Below are positions 9,528-19,517 of a stretch of DNA of 64,000 nucleotides, piece after piece. Both the position numbers and the translations under genes were made by a program. The stretch spans positions 1,550,001 to 1,614,000 of the forward strand of contig OZ242004.1 of the NCBI GenBank assembly GCA_965204685.1, written 5' to 3'. Each line of letters opens with the position of its first letter. Position 1 is the stretch's first letter. A model generated the notes under the pieces. The model was not told where the DNA came from, ran no database searches, and worked only from the letters and a program-made list of their open reading frames with translations. The stretch is from Bin87 sp965204685 (lineage in GTDB: Bacteria; Chloroflexota; Dehalococcoidia; Lucifugimonadales; UBA3495).

Positions 9528-12278
9528 TCAGCAGACCGCATCGTCAGTCGGGTCGGACGGAAGGATTTGCTCGTCGCACTCCGATGCATATTCGCCGTTT
9601 TCAGGATCCCTGGCGGCCTCCGGCTGCTCAGGGGTGATCCTCCGCGCCCGCGCGGGATCATCGATCTGGAAGCCATCGCGGACATGAACTCTCACTTCCG
9701 CGCGGCTTCGCAACTTCCGCAATTTTGATGTTTTGTCGGGCTGGTCCGGAAAATAATTCGGATTCATTATCAGGAGCTGCTCCGCCCGATCCGGCGTGAT
9801 TGATTCAATTTCGACCCGCAAATCCTGCCCGTCTGCGATGGATGCCAGCACGTAGTTCCCCCAAGTGCTCACGTCAATGACGTACACCCGGCGCTCGCCG
9901 CTCAGGGGGCCCCGAAGCATTGGATGGCTTCGGTATTGTCCGATTTCCGTCACCGGGTCTGTCCCGGTTAATCGCCAGGCAGGCACAAATCCATCTGCTC
10001 TCTCAGCCCGAGGATCAAACAAAACCTCCTCACAGTCGCCCGCCAAAAGAATGGCTACTGGACCAACCGGAGCCAGGCTCATAATCGCCAAGTCAATCGC
10101 CAGAAACAGTGCATCCGGGTTATCCAGTTGAGCTGTCATCGGATTCGCATCTTCTAGGTTCGCGCAGAGCAGGTCGATTGTACTCCGGGACAACTCTCTG
10201 CCCCATTCGTCTCCATCGATCGGCGAATAGTATGTGCGGTCGCGCTCCGCCGGATCCACGAAGAACCCTTTGGGCTCCAGGACGCAGAGGCCACGCTCTT
10301 CAGGCAGGTTCCCGGCATCCGCATCCAAGCAGGTTAATCGTCCGGCCTCCCTGAACAGTCGGCCTACGGAATGCGATGCGTTCTTCCCTGCACGCACGCC
10401 GGTCGCAAAGGCGTCTTTTCTGCAAACGCTGACTGGCCGGTTGCTCATCTCTTCGTCTTCTTCGATGTCGTCCGTTTCGACCGCTTTCTCCAATACTTCA
10501 ATGGCAAACTGCCGCCTTTGATCAGCGCTCATCTCGGCGGTTTCGCGAATGAATGGCTGCAGCCGTCCTGAATTAGCTTCGAACCAACTCAAAACACGCT
10601 TGGCGTTGCCGAGCAGATTCAGGGTTACTGTAGCGGTGCCAACCATCGTCATCAACCGCAGCGCAAAGAACGTAAGCGGGTATTCCTCCTGAGACCCGCC
10701 CGTGAGTACGAGAGGCAGGTCACGGTGCCCTTCCATACGCAATCGCCGGGTTAAATCAAAATCACGCTCGTACGACAAAGCTGCTGCGAGGTCGTCCCCC
10801 AGAGCCCTGGTGCTTGTGTACATCCTGTTTGCCACTTGCACGTACGGAGTGACATCCGAGATTTTCCCCTCCCGGGCCAGTATCACAGCTTGTCCCGCGA
10901 GCACCATTAGCGTAATCCTGTAGTCTTGGGCCACTCTGCTCAACAATCTGACACGGTCCGGTAATAGTTCTCCTATTGATTGCCAGTGCCAGAGGTTGCG
11001 ATGCAGACGTGCGTGGAATCCGTCGTGTATCTGCAGGAAGTCAGCAGGACGGCCGTACCGCATCGCTTCGTTTAAAAAGCGCTCTTGGTGCTTGATTATC
11101 TCCTCCAGATAGGGCAAAAGGTCTTCCGGTTCGCGCGAATACGCTATTCCTTCCAAGTGCTGGGTGAAGCGGTCACGAATCAGTTCGTGATACACGCCGC
11201 CACCGCGAGAGGCCGAGATCTGGTAATTCATCAAATAGCCTTCAAGACCAGCCGTGAACAGGTCGCCGCACGAACGCTGCAAACCAGTAGCCACGAACCG
11301 GTAGTCCATCTTGTGCAGGCCCATAATGTAATCCGCGTTATCGCGACGGATTACTTCTTCTCGGAAAGAGTACATGCTGCGTCCCAGTTCGCTAAGGGGA
11401 GGCCATTGGGGTTGAGCGCCTGGCGGCCTCCACTCCACAGCGGCCTTTTCCATTTCATCCATCGCGTGCTCGACCAACTCAATGATCGCGTCGAGGGATT
11501 GACCGAATTCCGCGTACCTGCGTTCGTCCATGGCTCTCAACGCATCGTCTAGGAGAGAACGAACTGCCTGATCAGCTGATCCCTCGCCCAAGTCGGCTAA
11601 GTAAATGCCCGGATCAATTCGACCTTCCGCCTGCGCTTCGCTGGCACGGCGCCGGCGACTGATGAAACCCCGGACCGCTTCGCGCACGTCGCGCCTGTTG
11701 ACGTCCAAACGTAGTTTTCGCCAATTCTCGGGCCTCGCGAGCCTTATCGCCTGCTCGAAAAGCAGTAGTGCGGCAAGCAGGTTCGCGACAAAAGCGGCTG
11801 TCGCGATCAACGTTAGATTCGCTAGTCCGGGCGGTGCCTGGGACTTATTCTCCATTCCTCCGAAAATTGCCTGGATGGTCAAGACACTGCCTGTCACAGC
11901 CACGGCCACGATACTGCCCCAAAATATTTTCCGCACCCGAGACCGGCGGATATATTCAGCATAGATCCTGTCGTCAGCGTCCCTTCTGCTGCTAACGCCC
12001 TGCATAACGAAGAGCGTTACAGCCAGTGTAAGCGCCGCGATCGCGCCCTGCCCGCCGAGCATGGCAGCGAACAGCGTCATTGGGTCATCGACAGTTGCGA
12101 GATGCCCCCATGGCTGCGCGCGGACCAAGGAAATCACGACCAGGAACGGCGCCTCGACCGCCACCGCCAGAAAGAGAGCGTTTCGGAGTTCACGCAAGGT
12201 GGGCAGATCGTGGACCACAAGAAATTGGACTGTCTTGCGAACGAATCTAAGCAGATTTAGGCGATCTAACACAAACAC
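9528..12278 (-). CDS. Large four-helix membrane protein of unknown function
   Basis: A 916-aa protein with four predicted membrane helices in its first 175 residues (about 37-56, 68-93, 116-136 and 150-173). A soluble region of more than 700 residues follows, with no domain I recognise. The N-terminal layout is loosely like DUF2254-type membrane proteins, but I cannot claim membership. The C-terminal 50 residues are acidic. It is encoded in the same direction as the helicase operon, separated from it by a degenerate istB fragment, so it may be the last gene of the same locus or an independent insertion. Confidence 0.75.
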   Translation of the reverse strand: MFVLDRLNLLRFVRKTVQFLVVHDLPTLRELRNALFLAVAVEAPFLVVISLVRAQPWGHLATVDDPMTLFAAMLGGQGAIAALTLAVTLFVMQGVSSRRDADDRIYAEYIRRSRVRKIFWGSIVAVAVTGSVLTIQAIFGGMENKSQAPPGLANLTLIATAAFVANLLAALLLFEQAIRLARPENWRKLRLDVNRRDVREAVRGFISRRRRASEAQAEGRIDPGIYLADLGEGSADQAVRSLLDDALRAMDERRYAEFGQSLDAIIELVEHAMDEMEKAAVEWRPPGAQPQWPPLSELGRSMYSFREEVIRRDNADYIMGLHKMDYRFVATGLQRSCGDLFTAGLEGYLMNYQISASRGGGVYHELIRDRFTQHLEGIAYSREPEDLLPYLEEIIKHQERFLNEAMRYGRPADFLQIHDGFHARLHRNLWHWQSIGELLPDRVRLLSRVAQDYRITLMVLAGQAVILAREGKISDVTPYVQVANRMYTSTRALGDDLAAALSYERDFDLTRRLRMEGHRDLPLVLTGGSQEEYPLTFFALRLMTMVGTATVTLNLLGNAKRVLSWFEANSGRLQPFIRETAEMSADQRRQFAIEVLEKAVETDDIEEDEEMSNRPVSVCRKDAFATGVRAGKNASHSVGRLFREAGRLTCLDADAGNLPEERGLCVLEPKGFFVDPAERDRTYYSPIDGDEWGRELSRSTIDLLCANLEDANPMTAQLDNPDALFLAIDLAIMSLAPVGPVAILLAGDCEEVLFDPRAERADGFVPAWRLTGTDPVTEIGQYRSHPMLRGPLSGERRVYVIDVSTWGNYVLASIADGQDLRVEIESITPDRAEQLLIMNPNYFPDQPDKTSKLRKLRSRAEVRVHVRDGFQIDDPARARRITPEQPEAARDPENGEYASECDEQILPSDPTDDAVC

Positions 12279-12384
12279 CTTGGAACTGGATCAGCGGGCG
12301 ACGGCACGCCGCACCCGTCGCTCACGATTTGACGTGGCCATATTCTACCACCAAGGCGAAACCCTACTCGCTATGCGTTGCGGG

Positions 12385-12730
12385 TGTCCCACGTCAACCA
12401 GATTTGCCGAATTGTCGTCGATTAGTTTTGCCGGTCCACCTCCTCTGACTGGCCCCGTTACTGGGCTGCATCAGTCTGATAGCTGGGACGTCAAAATCGA
12501 GGATTACGGCGTGGTGGACCACCCGGTCGATCGCCGCGGCGGTGGCCAATGGGGTTGGCGAAGATGCGCTCCCACTCGGAGAAGACCAGGTTGGACGTGA
12601 TGCCCAGCGACCTGCGTTCGTAGCGTTCGGCGATGAGCACCTCCGGTTCATTGGCGGACCCGGGGCGAGCGGCCGAGATCGTCCAGAAGCAAGAGCGTTG
12701 CAGCGTCTGAACTATATCCTTGACGCGTTT
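12385..12730 (-). pseudogene. IS21 istB remnant directly downstream of the helicase
   Basis: Minus-strand fragments match the C-terminal half of an IstB ATPase: a Walker B-like LLLLDDLGRSP, then LIAERYERRSLGITSNLVFS and WERIFANP, with frame breaks. Positions 12385-12614 are repeated at 22246-22475 with high identity, starting at the same TGTCCC boundary, so this boundary is probably the IS end. The remnant begins a few bases after the helicase stop codon. Confidence 0.75.
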
Positions 12731-12732
12731 GG

Positions 12733-15700
12733 TCATCCCGGCGGACTCAGGTCGATGGTCAAGGCGGCGGCAAGCTCGCTCCTGCGATCGTCAGGCACCT
12801 CGCGCAAGATGAACTCCACCAAGTCATCCTGTCGCGGTTGACCGAATACCATCCGGTAAACCGCCAGTGATCGGCGCAGGGCATCGACTCGTTGGGCGTC
12901 ACGCGAAAGTGGGAGCACCGGCGCATAGCGCTGTATGCGGGCATTACCCTTCGGGAACACCCAATGAGGCGAGAGCCCCCCGTCGCTCCCAAATGCGGCG
13001 TCAACCAGACGGTACGCCTCATCCCATGGGTTCACGAACTGGTCGCGGTTGATCGTCTCCCTCACCTTTTCGATGACGTCGTTCCCCACCGACTGGGCGA
13101 TGTTTTTGCGAATGGCATGACCATGGTACCGATGGACCCTGCCTTCCCGTTGTTCCAAGTCCACTGGATTTGAAGGGAGGTTCCAGTGCACCACCGCGTG
13201 GCAGTACCAGTGGAAATCCAGGCCCTCCTGCCCCACGGACGTGGTGGCAAGGACGAACGGCCAGAAAGGGGAGTTGAATGATCGGCGAACGGCATCCAAG
13301 CGCTCGCTGGCCTGCTCATCCCGAGTACCCGCCCGGTCGCTGGCATAGCGACGAGCAAAGTGTTGACGCATCGAGTAGGTTTGCCGGTGGACCCCCGCAT
13401 CGTCCGCCTCCCATTCGGCCACCTCCAGCCGGCCGGCGGCCAGGTGCAGGGTTTCTGAAAGCGCGGCACCCAAAGCCGTGGCGTCCGTCGCACCACCGTG
13501 AGACTCGCTGACGACGTGGAAGTACTCGTCGAGAACGTCAGACAAACCGCCCTCAATGGCATACGCCAGGACCCGGCGCCAGTATCCTCTTCTGCCCACA
13601 GGAACGGCCGGCCGGTACACGTTGTGTAGAAGACCTTCCGATACGGGCGCGCGGAAGAAGGAGCGGAAATCCCATGCCGCCTGCATCGCCACAGTTCGGA
13701 GTTGTTCGTCCGAGGCAGGCGTGCCCGTGGACCGTGATAATGCGCGTAGCGTGGCGTTGGCGGGAGAACCCGCGGCCAGCGATGCCATCACTTCCAACAG
13801 GTCGCTGGGCGGGCGGCCCAAGCTGGCGGGATCGGCAAGTCCCCTTTCGACATTCCCGACCAATTGGCGCCACGCGATGGATTCTCCGTTATCGGTCAGT
13901 TCAGCGCGCGACGTGCCTGCGAGTGGCCCCTGCAGCCAACCCGGTATGTTCTTGGATACACCGTCAAGCAGCAGCGGGGCGACGGCGTACCAGGCCTGAT
14001 GTGGCCGTCCCGACGTTGGAGCCCCACGTGTGATGTCAGCGAGCATTGGCCGCAGTCGTTCCTGAATCGCTTCCAATAGTTCGCGAGCTGTGGCCGCCTG
14101 ATAGCGGTACGGATCCCCAACGTCGGTCAGCGTCGCGGATGGTACGACCAGCGCAAAAAGAGAGTGGGCGTCGCGGGCGAGATGCAGCGATTGGGCTTCA
14201 TAACGATGCTCGGCACGCTCAGGGTCAGGAATATAACGACGTTCCGCGTCATAACTGGCCATCACCGCGACTGCCCGGGGCACCATCGCCCAAGAGGAAA
14301 ACACCAGCCGTTTGGTGGAGTTCCGAGCTTGCTCAAAATCCGGCCCCAGCTCATAGGCAGGCAGGGACGGCGGGAGCCACAGCAATCGATGGAGGCCCGC
14401 GCGCTGCAGGTCGTTCAGAAGCGCCCTCATGCGCCCATTTCCTCCGGGGATCTCTTTCCGGTCCATGGTAGCGTTCCGGTTCAGCTGGAGGTTGGGGTTG
14501 TTCCTGATTAATTCGGCTACGGGCCCGCCGGGATCCTTCTCAACCTCGTCTTTGACTCGTTCCCCCAGTCGGTACTGCTCCATGAAGGACAGCAGATAGG
14601 GCGTGGATTTCCAGTATTCCGTGACGTCGGGAGAGTCGGTCTGGGCCGCGATGTTGCGGGCGCTGAGATAGGCTCCCACGTCGTCCACCTGTAGGTCGGC
14701 GGCCATATCCTCAATCGACAGCATCGGGTCTCCACCGGCTTCTCGACCTCGGCGCTCAGTCCGGGACATCACCCGTCGCAGTTGCGATTCAATCCGGGCG
14801 CGATGCTGGACAAGCCTATCCGCGGCGGCGGTTCCGGTCTCCCCTCCCATTGCCAACTGCGGCAGTTCGTATCGGAACTGGCCGAGCGCCTGTCGGAGCG
14901 GCTCCACCGACCCTTCCAGACCTTCCAGGAATTTAACGGTCCCCAGGAAATCGCGATAATGGTCGTCCTCAGTCTCGTGATTCAGTGTGTACATCTTGTA
15001 CGGGGTTGCCGAGAGTAACAGCGTCCGTACCCTGGTGTGACTGTCCTCGTACTCAAACAGCCTTTGGGCCAGCTCGCCGCTCTCAGTATCCGGGTTAAGC
15101 AGATCCCGGAAGCGCTGGAACTCATCCAATATGATGAGATCGGGCTCCAACGCGTCCAGACAGGCGAGGGTCAGCCGGCGACGCAGGTCCGCAATGAACG
15201 CGCGCCGTTGCGGCGCCCCGACTCGCCGTCCCCCTCTCGTCGATAACAGGCCGCGGACCTGCTCGAACTCTGCATGCAACTTCCCTCCGGGAGCGCCCAC
15301 GGCTCCAGCGAACAGGTCCTGAATTCCGCGGTCAATCGTTACGTCTGACATCCCAGCTTCATACTGCTGGAAGCGTCGGACCGAATTCAGGCCGCCTCGA
15401 AAAACCTCGCGGGCGCCCCGGCCCAGATTTCCCCATGCCTGCGTCAGCATCCGAAACAGAATGACGCGTTCTCTGGCTATTCCCTCCGCGCTGCCGGAAT
15501 TGAAAGAGGTTCCCGGCGTGAGGGCAATCAGATTCACGGGTCGGTCCAGTGTCTTGAGCTGATATGGGAGCAGCGTAATCCTTGACTCCAGCGCCTGTGT
15601 TTCGATGCCCAAGTGATGCTTGATGCGATCGATGTTCTGGCGGGCTATGGCCTGGTTGGAGCAGATGTAGATGACGTCGATGCGTGGCGTGTTAACCGTA

Positions 15701-15903
15701 CGCAGATGATCAATCGCCAGGGCAGCTACCCCAGTGGCGACCAGGGTCTTCCCCAGTCCGACCTCGTCGGCGATCAGAAACCGGCGGGTACTGTCCGGAG
15801 CCGTGAACAACCTCTCGAACGCTCGCCGAGCCGTTCGCCTCTGGAAGTCTTTCAGCCCGCTGAGCACATCTTCCGCTGACCTGGACCCGATCTCTGTTGT
15901 CAT
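12733..15903 (-). CDS. SF2 (SNF2/RapA-like) helicase of a restriction-like defence operon
   Basis: A 1056-aa DNA-dependent ATPase. Walker A is DEVGLGKTLVATG (about residues 46-58), the Walker B box near residue 280 is LIILDEFQRF, and motif III is LLLSATPYKMY. The C-terminal RecA lobe has TSVGQEGLDFHWYCHAVVHW and an arginine-finger motif LEQREGRVHRYHG. These are hallmarks of the SNF2-like helicases found in DISARM-like and related defence loci. The ATG at 15903 overlaps the stop of the upstream PLD gene as ATGA, implying translational coupling; an upstream in-frame start at 15927 is less likely. Inferred role: translocating on foreign DNA for the PLD partner. Confidence 0.9.
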   Translation of the reverse strand: MTTEIGSRSAEDVLSGLKDFQRRTARRAFERLFTAPDSTRRFLIADEVGLGKTLVATGVAALAIDHLRTVNTPRIDVIYICSNQAIARQNIDRIKHHLGIETQALESRITLLPYQLKTLDRPVNLIALTPGTSFNSGSAEGIARERVILFRMLTQAWGNLGRGAREVFRGGLNSVRRFQQYEAGMSDVTIDRGIQDLFAGAVGAPGGKLHAEFEQVRGLLSTRGGRRVGAPQRRAFIADLRRRLTLACLDALEPDLIILDEFQRFRDLLNPDTESGELAQRLFEYEDSHTRVRTLLLSATPYKMYTLNHETEDDHYRDFLGTVKFLEGLEGSVEPLRQALGQFRYELPQLAMGGETGTAAADRLVQHRARIESQLRRVMSRTERRGREAGGDPMLSIEDMAADLQVDDVGAYLSARNIAAQTDSPDVTEYWKSTPYLLSFMEQYRLGERVKDEVEKDPGGPVAELIRNNPNLQLNRNATMDRKEIPGGNGRMRALLNDLQRAGLHRLLWLPPSLPAYELGPDFEQARNSTKRLVFSSWAMVPRAVAVMASYDAERRYIPDPERAEHRYEAQSLHLARDAHSLFALVVPSATLTDVGDPYRYQAATARELLEAIQERLRPMLADITRGAPTSGRPHQAWYAVAPLLLDGVSKNIPGWLQGPLAGTSRAELTDNGESIAWRQLVGNVERGLADPASLGRPPSDLLEVMASLAAGSPANATLRALSRSTGTPASDEQLRTVAMQAAWDFRSFFRAPVSEGLLHNVYRPAVPVGRRGYWRRVLAYAIEGGLSDVLDEYFHVVSESHGGATDATALGAALSETLHLAAGRLEVAEWEADDAGVHRQTYSMRQHFARRYASDRAGTRDEQASERLDAVRRSFNSPFWPFVLATTSVGQEGLDFHWYCHAVVHWNLPSNPVDLEQREGRVHRYHGHAIRKNIAQSVGNDVIEKVRETINRDQFVNPWDEAYRLVDAAFGSDGGLSPHWVFPKGNARIQRYAPVLPLSRDAQRVDALRRSLAVYRMVFGQPRQDDLVEFILREVPDDRRSELAAALTIDLSPPG

Positions 15904-17738
15904 CGCATTTTCTCTCTCGCCTGCCACAGCGGGCCCCAGACCGCGTCAAAGTCAGGTCCCAATAGTTCCTTCCCGTCTTCGGTTTTTCGCAGTTCACTGA
16001 TCAGCTTTGCTACGGCATCCAACTGGTTGGCATCTTTGCTCAGCGTCGTCAGCATTCGCTCCAGCAGGCCAGGCAAGACCAGTTGCGAAGAGCTTCCGGT
16101 CTCGCTGTTCCCCAGCAGCTGGCCGAATTCAGCGAACGTGAGATCATCGTCGGGCGACAATAACAACCAGAGCAGTTGCACAAACCGGGAGTGGTCACCA
16201 AGCGCGCTGGCCAGGAGGCGCTGCAATCGGTCATCTGGAAGTCCGGTCAATTCAATGGGACGCGCAAACCGTTTGTTCCCTGACGCTCCATCGATCGATG
16301 CTTCCACCTCGATTGCCAGGAAACCCGACAACCGGGCAAGCGACAGCCCTTCGAACGTCACCTGGTCGACAAGCGGGAGCTTGCGTTCGGCGGCCAGCGT
16401 GGCCGGCCAGCACCATACGTTGCTGACGCCATCGGGCAGGCCCTGAGCCTTGTCAAACTCGAGCTTCAAGGTGTGTCGGCCATCTTCCGATAGCTCCACG
16501 CTCCCGGAAAGGGTGGCTTTTGCCAGGACAGCAACTGCAGCATCGAGCAGAGATTCCAAGGCACGTTCACCCGCATCCTCTTCCACCGTACCCGCCTGAG
16601 ATTTGTCGAAGGGTTCGATCAGACTTGGGAAAGCGCCCTCATCCCCATCGCCGTCCGTATCCAGCAGCTTTTCGATGCCGAAGACGCTCTTCCTGCCCAC
16701 CAGTTCAACCATGAATTCGACGTTTCGCGGCGGATCGGCGAGCGCCGCATTTGTGGCGTTGGCAGAACCAACGATGACGCGGGCATCCCAGCCGTCGTCG
16801 ATCACGTGGACCTTCGCGTGAAGTCCCCCCAACGGCGCCAGGTCCGCGTCGGCATCCTCCGTTTCGAGATCAAGACCATCCCTGAATGCGTAGACCCTAT
16901 CGAACTTGCCAATGGTTTCGGCTTTGGTCATCAGCAATTCTTCTCGGCGACTGACCAGGGCCGCATTGGGCCGCGGTTCTGCAACCGACTGGAGCAGATC
17001 ATCACCCAGGAACGGCGATATCACCAGAATGGGGCGGTGTTCAAGGTCGGGGAAGACAGGGTTGTGGGGCCGCACGCCAAACGGAAGGAATCGGCTGAGC
17101 TCCAGCCCATCCGGAGAGGTCCAGTCGACCCGTCGCAACTCATCGGCCACCTGGTCAACGATTGCCTGTTGGTCATTTGAGACCCGCTGGCACGCGAGGC
17201 CAGGCAGCGCCCGCACGAATTCTGCCAGTGGTCTGTTGCGGGAGAACCCCCGCTGCCGTTCTACCAACTCGCCGTCGAGCGCCAGCGAAGCATCCCATGA
17301 CCTGTCGAACGTCAAGTTCCGCGATTGGCACACCAGGCGATACCTGGTCGGCATCCCTTCAGCCTGATAGCGCAGCGCCCATATTTTGGGATGGAATACC
17401 CCTTGGGCGCCATTTCGCGCGGGCGGCAGAGCCGTGACCACCGATTGCTCAAGGAACGCCAACGCCGACTGCCCCGGCCTCGGCACGCCGGTCTGGCCAC
17501 CATGGCAGAAAAGCACGGTCCGCGAAGCGTGCCTCCTGGCGCTCTCCAACAGCGCCAGCGGGTCCGATGCCAACTGCCCGTCGCCATCTTCCGGATCCCT
17601 GAAGGTGAACGCCAGCGGCACCGATAGCAGTGCCAGCAGATCCAGAGTGAATGTCGTTCCAACGGCGCAGTCGAACCTGTACCCCTCGGGAGGACGAAGG
17701 GTGTCGTGGAGCAATCGACGCTGACCGGGTTCGAACAT
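15900..17738 (-). CDS. Phospholipase D-fold (HKD) putative nuclease
   Basis: This 612-aa protein has two HxK signatures of the PLD superfamily: His116-Pro-Lys118 followed by SRNLT (139-143), and His307-Ala-Lys309 followed by GSANATN (324-330). The spacing HAKVHVID...VIVGSANAT is classical for the second half-site; the first is degenerate. PLD-fold enzymes in defence loci act as nucleases. The gene is 9 bp downstream of DUF6361 and overlaps the helicase start by four bases. Inferred role: the DNA-cutting subunit. A phosphodiesterase with another substrate cannot be excluded. Confidence 0.85.
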   Translation of the reverse strand: MFEPGQRRLLHDTLRPPEGYRFDCAVGTTFTLDLLALLSVPLAFTFRDPEDGDGQLASDPLALLESARRHASRTVLFCHGGQTGVPRPGQSALAFLEQSVVTALPPARNGAQGVFHPKIWALRYQAEGMPTRYRLVCQSRNLTFDRSWDASLALDGELVERQRGFSRNRPLAEFVRALPGLACQRVSNDQQAIVDQVADELRRVDWTSPDGLELSRFLPFGVRPHNPVFPDLEHRPILVISPFLGDDLLQSVAEPRPNAALVSRREELLMTKAETIGKFDRVYAFRDGLDLETEDADADLAPLGGLHAKVHVIDDGWDARVIVGSANATNAALADPPRNVEFMVELVGRKSVFGIEKLLDTDGDGDEGAFPSLIEPFDKSQAGTVEEDAGERALESLLDAAVAVLAKATLSGSVELSEDGRHTLKLEFDKAQGLPDGVSNVWCWPATLAAERKLPLVDQVTFEGLSLARLSGFLAIEVEASIDGASGNKRFARPIELTGLPDDRLQRLLASALGDHSRFVQLLWLLLSPDDDLTFAEFGQLLGNSETGSSSQLVLPGLLERMLTTLSKDANQLDAVAKLISELRKTEDGKELLGPDFDAVWGPLWQAREKMR

Positions 17739-17747
17739 TCACCCATC

Positions 17748-18971
17748 TCACAAAGGTTCAAGTATGTCCGCGGCTATCCGGCGGGCTTGCGGCCAGCGAA
17801 ACTGCAGGCGCGCCGATGTAGGAAAACCGCTACGGTTGTCGCGAGCTTCAGGGCACGACAGCCTGGCGCGATTCCCCTTCAAAGAACGTTCGCGATGCCT
17901 AATGACTGTTCTGGCCTCGGTTCCGCTCTCCAGATCCGCAACCAGTTGTGTCGTCGCCAAGCGGTGCCAATGATCGATGAATTCTCGTGTACGGGGTCGC
18001 AAATTCGGATTGGCGGCCCAGAGCCTTTCCCACATGCCCATTCGGTCCCAACCCGCAAGCTCACTTTCGCAGGCCAACATATCCTCGGACCATTCGCTCA
18101 GGCCGCGGGAGAATTCATGCTCGCGCTCGCCGTTGCCGAGCTCCTGCGCCAGCATCAGGTTGTACAGCAAAGCCGCCCCACGGTGTACCAGGCTGAAAAG
18201 CCGAGCGTCGTGCAGCCATGCCTGGACAACTGTCGGCGCCGTGGCGGCGGCCGGATGCTCCCAGGGGAACTCCGGTTCCAACATCCCCTCCACATCGCCA
18301 TTGTTCAAGAGATGAGCCAAGTAGGCATTGGGGTGATGTTGGCCGATACGTTCGAGCAGGAAGTGCCCTTCCTCGTCGGTGAGGAAGAAACTCGCGGTTT
18401 CAGGGAAACCGTCTGGCGGTTCGGGCAATGAGGACCAGTTCCTTGGGATCGGATCAGAGGCCTCGTAACGGCGTCCTTCGGCCGGTTCGTCAACGACATC
18501 AGCCGCAAGCAGTGATGACGGCCGTCTCAACGAAGCGAAATAGGCAGACGTTGATCCCCCATAACGTCGGATACCCCAACGCTCCAGGCCCGTCCAATAG
18601 ATCGACATCGGCCACCGTTTCAGGTGTCCCTTGGCTTCTCGACCGATTACCCCCGCATCGCTCCCGTGGGCCACATCCAACGCGTCGCAGAGCTGCCTCT
18701 GCAACCGGATGGCACGCTGCTCCGGTTGCGCACCGGGGCGCTCTTCTACCATCCGCAGGATCCACGGAATGAACAGAAAGTACCGGGCCCGCGTCTGGAT
18801 CGTGCTCATTCCCGGAAAGAGCGCGTCGGCGATGGTGTCCCGGATGCTGCCGATGCCCAGCTCGTCCAGCGTTCCAGGCTCGCTGAGCGCGGACACCAAC
18901 TCCATCACCGCTCGCCGTTCCCGCTCGCTGCTGTCCAGCCAACCCAGGGTTGAATTGAAAGTACTGGTCAT
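17748..18971 (-). CDS. DUF6361 family protein
   Basis: A 407-aa protein that begins with the conserved DUF6361 pattern: LGWLDSSERERRAVMELV, then GIGSIRDTIADALFPG, then STIQTRARYFLFIPWI. The biochemical role of the family is not known to me; its members sit beside helicase and PLD genes in restriction-like islands. Here it lies between a 70-aa protein, which its start overlaps by four bases (18968-18971), and the PLD gene 9 bp downstream. It is soluble, with no membrane segments and many Trp and Arg residues. Probable role: structural or sensor subunit of the defence complex. Confidence 0.85.
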   Translation of the reverse strand: MTSTFNSTLGWLDSSERERRAVMELVSALSEPGTLDELGIGSIRDTIADALFPGMSTIQTRARYFLFIPWILRMVEERPGAQPEQRAIRLQRQLCDALDVAHGSDAGVIGREAKGHLKRWPMSIYWTGLERWGIRRYGGSTSAYFASLRRPSSLLAADVVDEPAEGRRYEASDPIPRNWSSLPEPPDGFPETASFFLTDEEGHFLLERIGQHHPNAYLAHLLNNGDVEGMLEPEFPWEHPAAATAPTVVQAWLHDARLFSLVHRGAALLYNLMLAQELGNGEREHEFSRGLSEWSEDMLACESELAGWDRMGMWERLWAANPNLRPRTREFIDHWHRLATTQLVADLESGTEARTVIRHRERSLKGNRARLSCPEARDNRSGFPTSARLQFRWPQARRIAADILEPL

Positions 18972-19180
18972 CGTCGTTCACGTTCCCTCTCGAACCCATC
19001 CACCGCCGGCGTGATGACTTCGATAAACTTTGCCAGCGTCCCCGCGAGAGCGCTGTCAAAGTTCGCGCTGAGTCCACCGCCGCGATGCGCCACCTTGATC
19101 ACGATATGCTCGACGACCTGATCATTCTCAACTTCTAAGGGATTATCCACAACGATGTGCATAACAGTCAAGTCTCGCAT
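18968..19180 (-). CDS. Small protein, first gene of the DUF6361-PLD-helicase operon
   Basis: A 70-aa product with no family I recognise. It has a charged C-terminus ending ERERERR and its stop overlaps the DUF6361 start in an ATGA junction, so it appears co-translated with that gene. Starts at 19180 or 19162 are both possible. It could be a regulator or small subunit; nothing in the sequence decides. Confidence 0.55.
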   Translation of the reverse strand: MRDLTVMHIVVDNPLEVENDQVVEHIVIKVAHRGGGLSANFDSALAGTLAKFIEVITPAVDGFERERERR

Positions 19181-19257
19181 ATCCCATTATTTACAACGGT
19201 ATGATGACTATACTGGAGTAACGTAGTGATAACGCATTTGCAATCTTGGCCGAATAT

Positions 19258-19286
19258 GAAGACCCCGCCTTGTTGGCAGGGGCTTC
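19258..19286. terminator. GC-rich hairpin, terminator-like
   Basis: GAAGACCCCGCC and GGCAGGGGCTTC form an imperfect stem around a short loop. No T-run follows on either strand. It lies between the stop of a degraded minus-strand fragment (19329) and the start of the defence operon (19180), where a terminator would be expected. Confidence 0.4.
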
Positions 19287-19328
19287 ACTCCTATGGCTAA
19301 CCAGAGAGGCGTGATACCTCTGTAGCCA

Positions 19329-19517
19329 TTACTGCGGCGCGATGCTGACGGTGAACTTGCCGTAGCCGGAAGCTCCAGCCGCTTCCACCGTGTAGGTCTC
19401 GCCGGCGGTCAGCGGCAGCGTGATGGTGTTGCCGTCATTCTCCGGCGTGGCGACGTGGGGGCCGTCGTGGAGCAGTTTGCCGTTGTTCGGCGCACATCCC
19501 GGCGCTGCTCATGCGTC
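19329..19517 (-). pseudogene. C-terminal fragment of a probable secreted protein
   Basis: About 60 codons read HVATPENDGNTITLPL, then GETYTVEAAGASGYGKFTVS and a stop at 19329. Alternating Thr, Val and Gly residues suggest a beta-sandwich domain of an exported protein. An in-frame stop upstream and no start indicate a remnant. Family not identified. Confidence 0.4.

Noticed and set aside
12733..19180. Classical DISARM
   Set aside because: Helicase and PLD are present, but no DUF1998 (DrmB) or DrmA-type gene is seen, while DUF6361 is present instead.
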